A DNA stretch of 64,000 bases. It comes from JBBKWU01 sp037969035 (GTDB taxonomy: Bacteria > Pseudomonadota > Alphaproteobacteria > Micavibrionales > Micavibrionaceae). Made by a program: the position numbers and the translations under genes. The DNA is taken from contig JBBKWU010000026.1 in NCBI GenBank assembly GCA_037969035.1, forward strand, positions 62,001 to 126,000, given 5' to 3'. The notes under the pieces are model-generated. The model was not told where the DNA came from. It worked only from the letters and a program-made list of their open reading frames with translations, and made no database searches. This document shows positions 25,515 through 34,072 of the stretch, piece by piece. Position 1 is the stretch's first letter; every line of letters starts with the position of its first letter.

Positions 25515-26831
25515 TTGATTTATCACCTATATGACATACAGCACGCATTATTGGGCCCCGCCCGTTTTTCCGCGCAAACCATAAAAGCCTTCTATGAGAA
25601 CCCGTTTAATCCGCTAACGGGAACACAGTTTGGTCGCACTATGGCAGCCGGCGCAGAAATGGTCGAGCGCGGCACACGCCGTTTTGGTAAACCTGAATTC
25701 CTGCTCCCCGAAACAAAGATCGATGGCAAAGCTGTTGCTGTGACTGAAGTTGATGTTCTGAGCAAACCATTTTGCAATTTGAAACACTTCGTGCGCGCCA
25801 CAGACCGTAAAGACCCCAAAGTCTTAATCGTTGCACCAATGTCAGGGCACTTTGCAACCTTACTGCGCGGCACGGTCAAAGCCCTGCTCCCACACCATGA
25901 TATTTACATCACCGACTGGCTAGATGCGCGCCAAGTGCCCACCGAAGACGGTCATTTCGATCTCGACACCTACATCGCTTATGTGATGGAGTTCATTCAT
26001 CACCTTGGCTCTGACGTGCATGTTATTGCCGTGTGCCAGCCTGCCGTGCCTGTATTTGCAGCCGTCGCATTGATGGAAGAATTGCACGACAAGAAAACAC
26101 CTACGAGCATGACCTTAATGGGCGGCCCGATTGATCCGCGCGTTTCAAAGACCGCTGTGACAGAACTCGCCGAAGATCGTCCGCTAAGCTGGTTTGAAAA
26201 CAGTGTGCTTGCCACCGTCCCCATGTATTACCCCGGCGCACAACGTCGCGTTTACCCGGGATTCACACAGCTTGCGGGCTTTATGTCGATGAATTTAGAC
26301 AAACACGTTGGCTCTCACCTTAATTTTTATCACCATTTGGTGAATGATGATGGTGATTCCGCCGCAGCACACCGTAAATTTTACAATGAATACCTGTCTG
26401 TGATGGACATTACAGCCGAGTTTTACCTGCAAACCGTAGAATCGGTGTTCCAAAAACATGACCTGCCGCTTGGCACCATGATCTGGACAGACCCTGCCAC
26501 AGGTAAAAAACACAAAGTTGATCCTTCAAAAATCAAAAAAACGGCACTCCTCACCATTGAAGGCGAAAATGATGACATCTCGGCCCGTGGTCAAACAGAA
26601 GCGGCGCACGGCTTAACCCCAAATCTTCCCAAAGAGCGCAAATTCCACCATTTACAAGAAAATGTCGGTCATTACGGCATTTTCAACGGTCGTCGCTGGC
26701 GCGAGCAAATCATGCCCCGCGTTCGTAATTTCATTCGTGAGTTTGATGGTGCAAAAACCGATCCCATTCCAGCAAAAGATATTGGTAAAACCAAATCTTT
26801 AAAACCCAACGAAAATAAAATGCTCACATAA
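25515..26831 (+). CDS. phaZ: Intracellular polyhydroxyalkanoate depolymerase
   Basis: The 438-residue protein matches intracellular PHB depolymerases that mobilise storage granules. It begins at a TTG codon; the N-terminus (I)YHLYDIQHALLGPAR fits the conserved family start and AAGGG lies upstream, so I accept TTG. The alpha/beta-hydrolase nucleophile is a cysteine, C174 in AVCQPAVP, as in PhaZ1-type enzymes. Asp and His of the triad are expected in ENDDISARGQTEAAH and in NVGHYGIFNGRRWRE. There is no signal peptide. The patatin gene follows 98 bp later. Confidence 0.93.
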   Translation: MIYHLYDIQHALLGPARFSAQTIKAFYENPFNPLTGTQFGRTMAAGAEMVERGTRRFGKPEFLLPETKIDGKAVAVTEVDVLSKPFCNLKHFVRATDRKDPKVLIVAPMSGHFATLLRGTVKALLPHHDIYITDWLDARQVPTEDGHFDLDTYIAYVMEFIHHLGSDVHVIAVCQPAVPVFAAVALMEELHDKKTPTSMTLMGGPIDPRVSKTAVTELAEDRPLSWFENSVLATVPMYYPGAQRRVYPGFTQLAGFMSMNLDKHVGSHLNFYHHLVNDDGDSAAAHRKFYNEYLSVMDITAEFYLQTVESVFQKHDLPLGTMIWTDPATGKKHKVDPSKIKKTALLTIEGENDDISARGQTEAAHGLTPNLPKERKFHHLQENVGHYGIFNGRRWREQIMPRVRNFIREFDGAKTDPIPAKDIGKTKSLKPNENKMLT

Positions 26832-26929
26832 CCGCAACACCCTTGTTTGGTGCGCTGCCGCATAGCTTTTTATGGCGGTTACTCCCTGTAATCTGTACGC
26901 TTAGCGTAATTATAAAACAGGGAATCAAA

Positions 26930-28015
26930 ATGCTAACCGCATTTACAAACGCTCAAACACCAAAAACACCAAAGAAACTTTCTCTCGGCCTTGCCTTGCA
27001 GGGAGGCGGCTCTTACGGCGCGTTCACAAAAGGCGCGCTCAAAGCTCTCCTTGAAGAGGGAATCATCACCGCCGATAACTTAAAAGCCGTAACAGGCACA
27101 AGCGCAGGCGCAAAAAACGGCGCCCTGCTCGTTGATGGCCTGACAAGTGGCACACCACAGAGCACCGTCTCAAAACTTGATAACTACTGGAATGGCATTG
27201 GTCAGACATGGGATTCGAACGCAAACTCACCGCTTGTGGTCTTTAACCCCTTTATTCCCACAGCAGTGACAAGAGACAGCTACCCGAACCTCACCAGAGA
27301 GTTCCAACGCGTAGCATTGCGCATGTCACCGCCATCCGGCTACATGTTCCGTGAAATGCAAAAGCATCTGAAAAAGAACATCACAAGCTGGCGCGCCTTA
27401 CAAAGCAGCCATATTAAACTCTTCGTCAACGCTGTGAAAGAGAACCCAACAACGGGTGAGCGCAGTCAACATGTCTTTACAGGCAGCACTTTAAACGCGG
27501 GCACAGTGCCACTATCTGCGAATTTGCGTGAATTTGGCGCAGCAAGATACAGGGGCAACGATTATTATGACGGCGCGTATTGGCGCAACCCGTGCTTTGA
27601 CGGTGTCTTAGCCGCAAACATTACTGATTTACTCGTCATTACCATTCAACCTAAATCAGGACGCGCAATCACCGCCACCAACCAAGATGACGCCCGCCAA
27701 AGCTTTGCGCGCCCCGGTCATAAAATTATAGCGGGCGAAATCCACGACCATATGGCTTGGCTCGCGGAGAAAAAACCAAACCTAAACCTCCATGAAATAT
27801 CATTAGATGTCATGCCACATTGGGATAGCTCAAGCCGCATGAATGCGAACTCAGAATGGCTCGATGAGCTCTCTGATATGGGCTACAATGCCGCAAAACA
27901 GTGGATTAGGGATAACGGGCAGTTGCTTGGAGCCGCATCCTCGTATAAAACACAAAATGATGTTGCAAACGATAATCAAATCCTCAAAGGAAAGAAGCAG
28001 CGCGCGCCGGGCTGA
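26930..28015 (+). CDS. Patatin-like phospholipase
   Basis: With the ATG at 26930 (AGGGA seven bases upstream) the protein has 361 residues. The oxyanion motif GGGSYG (25-30), the nucleophile elbow GTSAG with S58, and the second dyad residue D214 in DGA are all present, so it should be an active acyl hydrolase. The family acts on phospholipids and, in some PHB-storing bacteria, appears near granule genes. The cytosolic location and adjacency to phaZ suggest lipid or granule turnover. A longer frame from 26843 lacks a ribosome site. The 3' end overlaps the next gene. Confidence 0.88.
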   Translation: MLTAFTNAQTPKTPKKLSLGLALQGGGSYGAFTKGALKALLEEGIITADNLKAVTGTSAGAKNGALLVDGLTSGTPQSTVSKLDNYWNGIGQTWDSNANSPLVVFNPFIPTAVTRDSYPNLTREFQRVALRMSPPSGYMFREMQKHLKKNITSWRALQSSHIKLFVNAVKENPTTGERSQHVFTGSTLNAGTVPLSANLREFGAARYRGNDYYDGAYWRNPCFDGVLAANITDLLVITIQPKSGRAITATNQDDARQSFARPGHKIIAGEIHDHMAWLAEKKPNLNLHEISLDVMPHWDSSSRMNANSEWLDELSDMGYNAAKQWIRDNGQLLGAASSYKTQNDVANDNQILKGKKQRAPG

Positions 28016-28718
28016 TTTAGCCGAACGCCTGCTTGAAATCCACCCTGACTTGCGCGTGAAGCCCAGCAAACGCGCAAAACGTGTGGCCCTACGCCTTGAT
28101 AGTAAAAACCGCGTCATGAACTTGGTTGTTCCCGAAAAAATGAACCTGATCCGCGCCGAAAGCTTCGCGCAGCAACACGCCTTATGGATCGCTCAACGCA
28201 TGAAAGCCTTGCCGCAAACAATTCCCTTTGTTGACGGTGCTGTCATTCCCTTTTTGGGGCGCGATATCACGATACAGATCAATTACAGTGAAGCATTAAA
28301 GAAAACTGATATCGCGCTGATAAAAAACAGTTTAGTGATAAACACAAATAAAGAATATCCTTCGCCGCGCATCATTCGTTTCCTGAAAAAAGAAGCGCTG
28401 GACACGATGAACAACCTCGCCCGTGAAAAGGCTGCCGAAATTGGCAAAGAGATTACGGCTGTCAGTCTGCGTGACACCAAAAGCCGTTGGGGAAGCTGCT
28501 CAGCAATCGGCTCCATCTCTTTATCATGGCGGCTTGTTTTCGCGCCGTGGGAAGCGATGGATTACGTGATCGCGCACGAAGTCGCCCATCTTATCCACAT
28601 GAACCACGGCAAAGCCTTCTGGGCGCAATGCACAGTGTTATCCGAAGACTACTCCACAGGCAAAAAGTGGATGCGCACCCATGGTCACGACCTTATGCGC
28701 TATGGCCACGGCGAATAA
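27957..28718 (+). CDS. YgjP-like (DUF45) zinc metallopeptidase
   Basis: The C-terminal half holds the DUF45 signature: SLRDTKSRWGSCSAIGSISLSWRLVFAPW, then IAHEVAHLIHMNHGKAFW with the zinc site H207, E208, H211 and a third His. The N-terminal half is the usual beta-rich part with ALRLDSKNRVMNLVVPEKM. The exact start is uncertain: ATG at 27957 or 27960, both inside the patatin gene (overlap of about 57 bp). Family members are predicted soluble zinc proteases without known substrates. Confidence 0.82.
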   Translation: MMLQTIIKSSKERSSARRADLAERLLEIHPDLRVKPSKRAKRVALRLDSKNRVMNLVVPEKMNLIRAESFAQQHALWIAQRMKALPQTIPFVDGAVIPFLGRDITIQINYSEALKKTDIALIKNSLVINTNKEYPSPRIIRFLKKEALDTMNNLAREKAAEIGKEITAVSLRDTKSRWGSCSAIGSISLSWRLVFAPWEAMDYVIAHEVAHLIHMNHGKAFWAQCTVLSEDYSTGKKWMRTHGHDLMRYGHGE

Positions 28719-28804
28719 ACAAAATACGCCATTTATTTTGACATATTCTACGCAAGTGCTTATAACAAATAAAAACAAAGACATGAACAGGCAGCAAACA
28801 GCAC

Positions 28805-29473
28805 ATGAGCAGCGACAAAACATATTCCGATGGTGCCCTGCCCTTAAGCGCACACGCAAAAGCTGCATTTGATCAAATCTACTCCGCACAATTTTACAGC
28901 CGAATTCCCAAACAAGGTGTATTCATGGATATTGGCACAGGAATTGGCCGCGATGCTGTCGCCGTGCATAACCGCACCAAAGGCCGCTTACTTGTCGTTG
29001 GGATTGAACCCGAAGCAGGCTCGTACGAGCAAGCCTGCGCACAATACCCCGACAAAGACTTCGTCCTATGCCAAAACTGGGATGATGTCGGCAAGGTTAA
29101 GCGTAACCGCCAGATTGCTTACCTCGCTGCAAGCGTACAAGACTTGTCCGCGCCACCAACGAAGCTACAGGCAGATTTCATTAATTGCTCGGCTGTCCTC
29201 ATGTTTGTCGCAGAAAACGAACGTGGCGCGTTTTTAAAAGGCCTGCACCGCCTATCAAAGCCCTACCACGATATATTCCTGCGCTGGCGCACGGATATGT
29301 TGAAAGGCCAAATGGTCAAAGTGGAAGAGCGTGATTTATTCCGCCAGCTTGTGAATAATGGATTTTTCCTCGATAAAAAGCCTGATTTTCCTGATGGCGC
29401 GCCGCTTTATCGCGATTTCAAATGGCACGACACAATTATAACCCCTACAAATTCTGCAAAGGTACACCCATGA
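28805..29473 (+). CDS. SAM-dependent methyltransferase-like protein
   Basis: The 222-residue protein contains a class I methyltransferase glycine motif (FMDIGTGIGRDAVAVHNR, residues 39-56) followed by an acidic residue at the end of the next strand (GIEPEAGS). The later part includes FINCSAVLMFVAENER, where a motif IV-like position is expected. The substrate is unknown. The first 38 residues include GALPLSAHAKAAFDQIY. The stop overlaps the start of the next gene (ATGA), so both are translated together. Confidence 0.7.
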   Translation: MSSDKTYSDGALPLSAHAKAAFDQIYSAQFYSRIPKQGVFMDIGTGIGRDAVAVHNRTKGRLLVVGIEPEAGSYEQACAQYPDKDFVLCQNWDDVGKVKRNRQIAYLAASVQDLSAPPTKLQADFINCSAVLMFVAENERGAFLKGLHRLSKPYHDIFLRWRTDMLKGQMVKVEERDLFRQLVNNGFFLDKKPDFPDGAPLYRDFKWHDTIITPTNSAKVHP

Positions 29474-30438
29474 GTTCATCCATATTCAATAAAAATGCGA
29501 ACCCTATTACAGAGTTTTTCATGGAAACCCTTGAAAACTACCTGTATCAGGCCGAAGAAATCACAGATCTAATAGAAGATGCGGCTGATCTCATCGGATC
29601 ACGCGTTGGGGAACTTAGCGAAGAAGAGTACCAAGATGAACTCGAAGACGCGCACCACTTCCTCATTCAATCAATGGATGATTATTTGGCTGATCTTAAT
29701 TACTTCAGATATCTCGGTAAGTTTGAGCGCTTAAAAATAGTGCATCAGCAAAAACTGCAAATTGATCTCAAGAACCCTTGCATCAAAGCCCTTGATAGCG
29801 ATGAAGAAATTGATGCAGAAGTGCGCGCCGTCATAAAGGACGTATTTGACTCTCTGGAACTGATCCGCGCCGCAATGAGCGAAGATACGAAAAACGGGAT
29901 AATCAATATAAGCTCCGCCGCAGATGAGTTTTCCGAAGCCACAGAGATCGGACGTTTTGTCGAACGCGACGATATGGATGATCGGATGGAATATAATTTC
30001 TGGCTCAACATGTCGCGCCGCCTTAATTTCTACGAGCTTAGCGAACAAATGATGGACTATTTGGACGAGCAAGAAACCGACGGCAGCGAAAAAATAGAAG
30101 TCATCAAAGCCCGCTTACGTGGAGAGGAACAGAAAATGTTCCCCGCTCATCTATGCACTCTCGACGCGTTTGATGATGATGATATTGAGATGGCAAAGCA
30201 CGTCATTGCCGAAGAAGACGCGCAAGATGCTGAGAATGAGCTTAAGGGCAATGACTACGACGATAATGATGATCCAGAACAAGACATTGCAGACATTTTC
30301 GACTATCGCGACGATGAGGATACCCCCGAACCAAGCAACAACAACACCACAAACAATGGCGAAGGTGCCGTCATTATCCCGATGGATTTATTCAGGAAGA
30401 AAAAGGCGAAAGACCAGCCGGATCCGCCAAAGCCATAA
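29470..30438 (+). CDS. Acidic hypothetical protein, 322 aa
   Basis: I chose the ATG at 29470, which overlaps the stop of the methyltransferase gene (ATGA) and has AAAGG upstream. The protein is strongly acidic and helical in the first 230 residues, then becomes low-complexity (Asp, Glu, Asn; a poly-Asn/Thr linker) before a short conserved-looking end with basic FRKKKAKDQ. No family is recognised, and no signal or membrane segment is present. The last 47 bp overlap the end of ruvX on the other strand. Confidence 0.7.
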   Translation: MSSSIFNKNANPITEFFMETLENYLYQAEEITDLIEDAADLIGSRVGELSEEEYQDELEDAHHFLIQSMDDYLADLNYFRYLGKFERLKIVHQQKLQIDLKNPCIKALDSDEEIDAEVRAVIKDVFDSLELIRAAMSEDTKNGIINISSAADEFSEATEIGRFVERDDMDDRMEYNFWLNMSRRLNFYELSEQMMDYLDEQETDGSEKIEVIKARLRGEEQKMFPAHLCTLDAFDDDDIEMAKHVIAEEDAQDAENELKGNDYDDNDDPEQDIADIFDYRDDEDTPEPSNNNTTNNGEGAVIIPMDLFRKKKAKDQPDPPKP

Positions 30439-30904
30439 AGTCTAAAGCACCTTGTAAAATCACCTGTGCGGCGAGCTTGTCAACGACCTGTTTCCGCCGC
30501 TTCCGCGACATATCCACCGTTTCAACCAGAAAGTTATCCACTGTTTCTGTGGATAACCGTTCGTCCCATAAAGATATCCACGGATCTATCCCCACAAGCT
30601 GTGGATATTTCGTCATTTCATCGGCAAAAGATTGCGTCGCATCGCAGCGTTTACTAGGGCTTCCGTCCATATTCAAAGGCCAACCGAGGACATAGCCGCC
30701 GATCTCAAATTCTTTAATAACCTTGCCCATTTCTTCAATATCGCGCGTGAATTTTTTACGCGCAATCGTACGCAACGGCGTGGCAATCGATTGCCCTGTA
30801 TCACAAACAGAAAGCCCGATTGTCTTACTGCCGAGATCAATCCCTAGCAAACGTACATTGCGCGGTCTGATATCCATCATCAATTTTAGGTGACCTATTG
30901 TCAT
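30392..30904 (-). CDS. ruvX: Putative pre-16S rRNA nuclease YqgF/RuvX
   Basis: The 170-residue RNase H-fold protein has the YqgF motifs: GIDLGSKTIGLSV with the catalytic Asp, VLGWPLNMDGSPSKRC, and the DERLSTETVDN segment followed by the DKLAAQVILQGALD end. The family processes 16S rRNA 5' ends and was earlier called a Holliday junction resolvase. The start may be 30904, 30880 or 30877. Its coding sequence contains several DnaA-box-like 9-mers. It is divergent from gatC and overlaps the acidic gene at the 3' end. Confidence 0.9.
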   Translation of the reverse strand: MTIGHLKLMMDIRPRNVRLLGIDLGSKTIGLSVCDTGQSIATPLRTIARKKFTRDIEEMGKVIKEFEIGGYVLGWPLNMDGSPSKRCDATQSFADEMTKYPQLVGIDPWISLWDERLSTETVDNFLVETVDMSRKRRKQVVDKLAAQVILQGALDFMALADPAGLSPFSS

Positions 30905-30983
30905 CTATTGCTTGCCTGTCTTTTGTCACAGTGTTAAAAAACATAGCTATCATACATATATAAAAAACGAAGAGAAATCCATT

Positions 30984-31271
30984 ATGTCGATTGATAAAGA
31001 AACAGCCCGAAAAGTATCTCGCCTTGCGCGCATCAAAACGCCTGAAGATAAGCTTGACCAAGTTGCAGGCGAGCTGAACAAAATCATCAGCTTTATTGAG
31101 CAACTCTCCGAAGTGAATACTGATAACGTTGAGCCTCTACCGAGCCCCGTGGCAATCAACCTACCCTTGCGCAAAGATGAAATCAGCGATGGCGGTATTC
31201 AAAAAGACATCTTGGCCAACGCCCCCGAAACGCAAGAAGGCTACTTCGTTGTGCCTAAAATCGTTGAATAG
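30984..31271 (+). CDS. gatC: Glutamyl/aspartyl-tRNA amidotransferase subunit C
   Basis: GatC, 95 residues, is the small subunit that holds GatA and GatB together in the enzyme making Gln-tRNA(Gln) and Asn-tRNA(Asn). The segment VSRLARIKTPEDKLDQVAGELNKIISFIEQLSEVNTDNVEPLPSP is typical, ending in GYFVVPKIVE. I use the ATG at 30984, as a longer frame from 30912 has an unlikely N-terminus. It opens a gatC-gatA-x-y-gatB operon, and a palindromic repeat lies between it and gatA. Confidence 0.95.
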   Translation: MSIDKETARKVSRLARIKTPEDKLDQVAGELNKIISFIEQLSEVNTDNVEPLPSPVAINLPLRKDEISDGGIQKDILANAPETQEGYFVVPKIVE

Positions 31272-31279
31272 GAATACAA

Positions 31280-31344
31280 GTCATCCTGAGCAACGCGAAG
31301 GATCTCGAAAAAATAACTAGATTTTTCGCTTTGTTCAAAATGAC
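31280..31344. repeat. Dispersed intergenic palindromic repeat, copy 2
   Basis: Imperfect inverted repeat in the gatC-gatA gap. It starts GTCATCCTGAGCAACGCG, carries GAAGGATCTCG, and ends in CGCTTTGTTCAAAATGAC, the inverted arm. It matches the copy at 8627-8697 in both arms. It could form a hairpin in the gat transcript. Confidence 0.8.
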
Positions 31345-31379
31345 AAATCAAGACCAGAGAAAAAGAGAAGTATTGAATC

Positions 31380-32867
31380 ATGACAAACCTGACAGACCTT
31401 TCCATGGCGGATGCCCTCAAGGGCTTAGAAAGCAAAGACTTCAGCGCGGAGGAAATCACAAACGCGCATATTAAAGTCATGCAAGACAACAAACATTTGA
31501 ACGCCTTTGTCACCGAAACACCTGAAATTGCGCTTGAACAAGCCAAAGCCTCTGACGCCCGCCGCGCCAAAGGCGAAGCTGGTACACTTGATGGTGTTCC
31601 GCTCGCGATTAAAGATTTGTTCTGCACCAACGGCACACGTACAACAGCATGCAGCAAAATTCTCGAAAACTTTGTGCCGCATTATGAATCAACAATCACC
31701 GCGAATTTGTTCCGCGATGGCGCGATTATGCTTGGTAAAACAAGCCTTGATGAATTTGCGATGGGTTCTTCCAACACCACGAGCTTCTTTGGTAACGTGA
31801 TTAACCCATGGAAACGCAAAGACGGCAGTAATGCTGATCTTGTTCCTGGTGGTTCATCTGGTGGGTCTGCTTCTGCTGTTTCTGCACGTATGGCGCTTGG
31901 CGCGACAGGTACAGACACGGGTGGCTCTATCCGTCAACCTGCTAGCTTCTGCGGCATTGCGGGTATTAAACCAACTTACGGTCGTTGTTCACGTTGGGGC
32001 ACGATTGCATTTGCATCATCGCTCGACCAAGCAGGTTGTTTTGCGCGCAGCACAGAAGATTGCGCGATTATGCTTAAATCCATGGCAGGACATGATGCCA
32101 AAGACAGTACATCAGCCAAAATCGATGTGCCTGATTGGCCAACCTTGCTAAACGGTGATGTTAAAGGCCTTAAAGTAGGAATTCCAAAAGAATACCGCAT
32201 GGACGGTATGCCTGAGGAAATTATCCAGCTCTGGGAAAAAGGTATTTCATGGATGCGCGAAGCTGGCGCGGAAATCGTGGACATCAGCTTGCCGCACACA
32301 AAATATGCGCTGCCGACCTACTACATTATTGCCCCTGCCGAGGCCTCATCAAACCTTGCGCGTTATGATGGCGTTCGTTATGGCTTGCGCGTTGACGGTA
32401 AAGACCTGACGGACACGTACGAGAACACCCGCGCCGAAGGCTTTGGTGACGAAGTCAAACGCCGTATCATGATCGGCACGTACGTTCTTTCTGCTGGCTT
32501 TTATGACGCCTACTACATCAAGGCACAAAAAGTGCGCCGCTTGATCTTGCAGGATTTTGAAAAAGCATACGAGAAATGTGACGTGATCCTTACACCAACC
32601 GCGCCATCAGCCGCGTTTGCGATTGGTGAAAACGAAGATGATCCGATTAAAATGTATCTGAACGATGTGTTTACTGTGCCTGCCTCGCTTGCAGGTTTGC
32701 CGGGCATGTCCGTTCCTGTGGGGCTTGATAAAGACGGCTTGCCGCTCGGGTTGCAGATCATCGGTAAAGCATGGGACGAAGAAACTGTCTTCCGCGCCTC
32801 TCTTAAATTGGAGCAAGCCGCAAACTTCACCGCGAAACCGCAAACAATGATGGAAAAAGCCGCATGA
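31380..32867 (+). CDS. gatA: Glutamyl/aspartyl-tRNA amidotransferase subunit A
   Basis: GatA, 495 residues, is the glutaminase/amidase subunit. The amidase-signature Ser-Ser-Lys triad is intact: K78 in AIKDLF, the serine pair in GGSSGGSA (159-160), and S183 in DTGGSIRQPA. The length fits. The ATG at 31380 lies 35 bp beyond the palindromic repeat. Its stop overlaps the first cysteine-rich exported gene by 4 bp (ATGA), so the downstream pair is translationally coupled to gatA. Confidence 0.97.
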   Translation: MTNLTDLSMADALKGLESKDFSAEEITNAHIKVMQDNKHLNAFVTETPEIALEQAKASDARRAKGEAGTLDGVPLAIKDLFCTNGTRTTACSKILENFVPHYESTITANLFRDGAIMLGKTSLDEFAMGSSNTTSFFGNVINPWKRKDGSNADLVPGGSSGGSASAVSARMALGATGTDTGGSIRQPASFCGIAGIKPTYGRCSRWGTIAFASSLDQAGCFARSTEDCAIMLKSMAGHDAKDSTSAKIDVPDWPTLLNGDVKGLKVGIPKEYRMDGMPEEIIQLWEKGISWMREAGAEIVDISLPHTKYALPTYYIIAPAEASSNLARYDGVRYGLRVDGKDLTDTYENTRAEGFGDEVKRRIMIGTYVLSAGFYDAYYIKAQKVRRLILQDFEKAYEKCDVILTPTAPSAAFAIGENEDDPIKMYLNDVFTVPASLAGLPGMSVPVGLDKDGLPLGLQIIGKAWDEETVFRASLKLEQAANFTAKPQTMMEKAA

Positions 32868-33427
32868 GAACCTACGCACGCTTCATGATTTGTTTTGTTG
32901 CCACACTGTTTTTGTGCCAAACGGTGCGGGCACAAACACCTATAGACAATCGTACATCCACTGTTTTCTATCAAAACTGCTTAGAAAAACGCGATGCACG
33001 CATGACAGAAGAAAGCCAAGCCGAATTTTGCGCCTGCTCTGCAACAGAAATGCAAAACAGCATGAGCGTGGAAGAAATACAAACCATGTTTGCGCAATCG
33101 CAAGAGGGCCGTAACATGCTGAATAAAATGTTGGTGCAGGTCTATGCGCCCTGCATGAATTATCCCGTTCAGGATATGATTGAAATGAGTTGCCGCACCG
33201 ATCCGAAAGTCGCCGCACTAAAACTTAAAGGCGATATTAGCGATTTATGCTATTGCATGGGGAAAGAAACAGGCAAATGGTTTGCAGAAAACGGCCCTCC
33301 GCTTCTTTTTGCGCTGCTTAAAAAAGACCCAAACATCACAGACCCCATCACGCCGATCATGGAAAGCCATGTTGTCAAAAAAGAGTCATACAATTTTCTT
33401 ATGTCTTGCGCCGATGGCAGTAGATAA
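32864..33427 (+). CDS. Cysteine-rich exported protein, paralog 1
   Basis: The 187-residue protein has a signal peptide (about 1-23, ending VRA-QT). The mature part has a cysteine series C, CxC, C, C, CxC, C that is shared with the next gene; conserved stretches are VYAPC-x2-YP, a CxC pair before a K-x4-F/W helix, KxxP-x4-DP and IM-x-S. Disulfide formation in the periplasm is likely. I do not recognise a family. It starts inside the gatA stop (ATGA) and is 15 bp upstream of its paralog. Confidence 0.7.
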   Translation: MRTYARFMICFVATLFLCQTVRAQTPIDNRTSTVFYQNCLEKRDARMTEESQAEFCACSATEMQNSMSVEEIQTMFAQSQEGRNMLNKMLVQVYAPCMNYPVQDMIEMSCRTDPKVAALKLKGDISDLCYCMGKETGKWFAENGPPLLFALLKKDPNITDPITPIMESHVVKKESYNFLMSCADGSR

Positions 33428-33442
33428 AGGTAACGCGAGATC

Positions 33443-34072
33443 ATGAAATACATACATATCCTGATAGCCATGATCGCGTTTATGCCTACGCTTGCCGTAG
33501 CGCAGAGCTTTCTTGAGCCCGTAGAAACCATTCAGAAAAAAGAGTATGTGTCTAAATATTTTGACCGCTGCATGGAAGAGCCTGACAAAAACCAAAGCTA
33601 TGACTCGCAAAGCGATATGTGCATGTGCCAAGCCGTCTATATGGGCGAGCATCTGACCGCCGATGAGATCAAAATCATGGCGACTGGCGTGGGCAAAGGT
33701 TACGTGCGCAAAGATGTTTTGTACCAAGAAGTTTACGCGCCCTGTCTTGAATATCCTGCCAAAGAGATGGCGCGTGAGCAATGCTACAACGACAGGCAAG
33801 TCATTGCATTGGTCTCAACACAAAACGCCTATGAAGGCACCTGTAATTGCGTCACACAAAAAGCTGTCGATTATTTCAGAGAGCTTGCTAAACCGCAGCT
33901 TAGCGCGCTCATGAAACTAAACCCTATACTTGTTGATCCGCTTGGCGCCATCATGAGCAGTTTTGAATTCACAACACATACACAAAAAGCAAACTCATCC
34001 TGCCTAGCAATATATCAGGTCAAATGGGATGATTATTACAGAACAAGAAAACTAAAGGAGCGGCAGAAATAA
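33443..34072 (+). CDS. Cysteine-rich exported protein, paralog 2
   Basis: The 209-residue protein carries a signal peptide (1-20, ending LAVA-QS) and repeats the architecture of the preceding gene: C, CMC, VYAPCLEYP, a following C, CNC, then KLNPILVDPLGAIMSS and a last C. Identity to the paralog is low outside these points, so the duplication is old. The C-terminus is basic. Its stop codon shares the A of the gatB ATG (TAATG), so gatB translation is coupled to this gene. Confidence 0.7.
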   Translation: MKYIHILIAMIAFMPTLAVAQSFLEPVETIQKKEYVSKYFDRCMEEPDKNQSYDSQSDMCMCQAVYMGEHLTADEIKIMATGVGKGYVRKDVLYQEVYAPCLEYPAKEMAREQCYNDRQVIALVSTQNAYEGTCNCVTQKAVDYFRELAKPQLSALMKLNPILVDPLGAIMSSFEFTTHTQKANSSCLAIYQVKWDDYYRTRKLKERQK

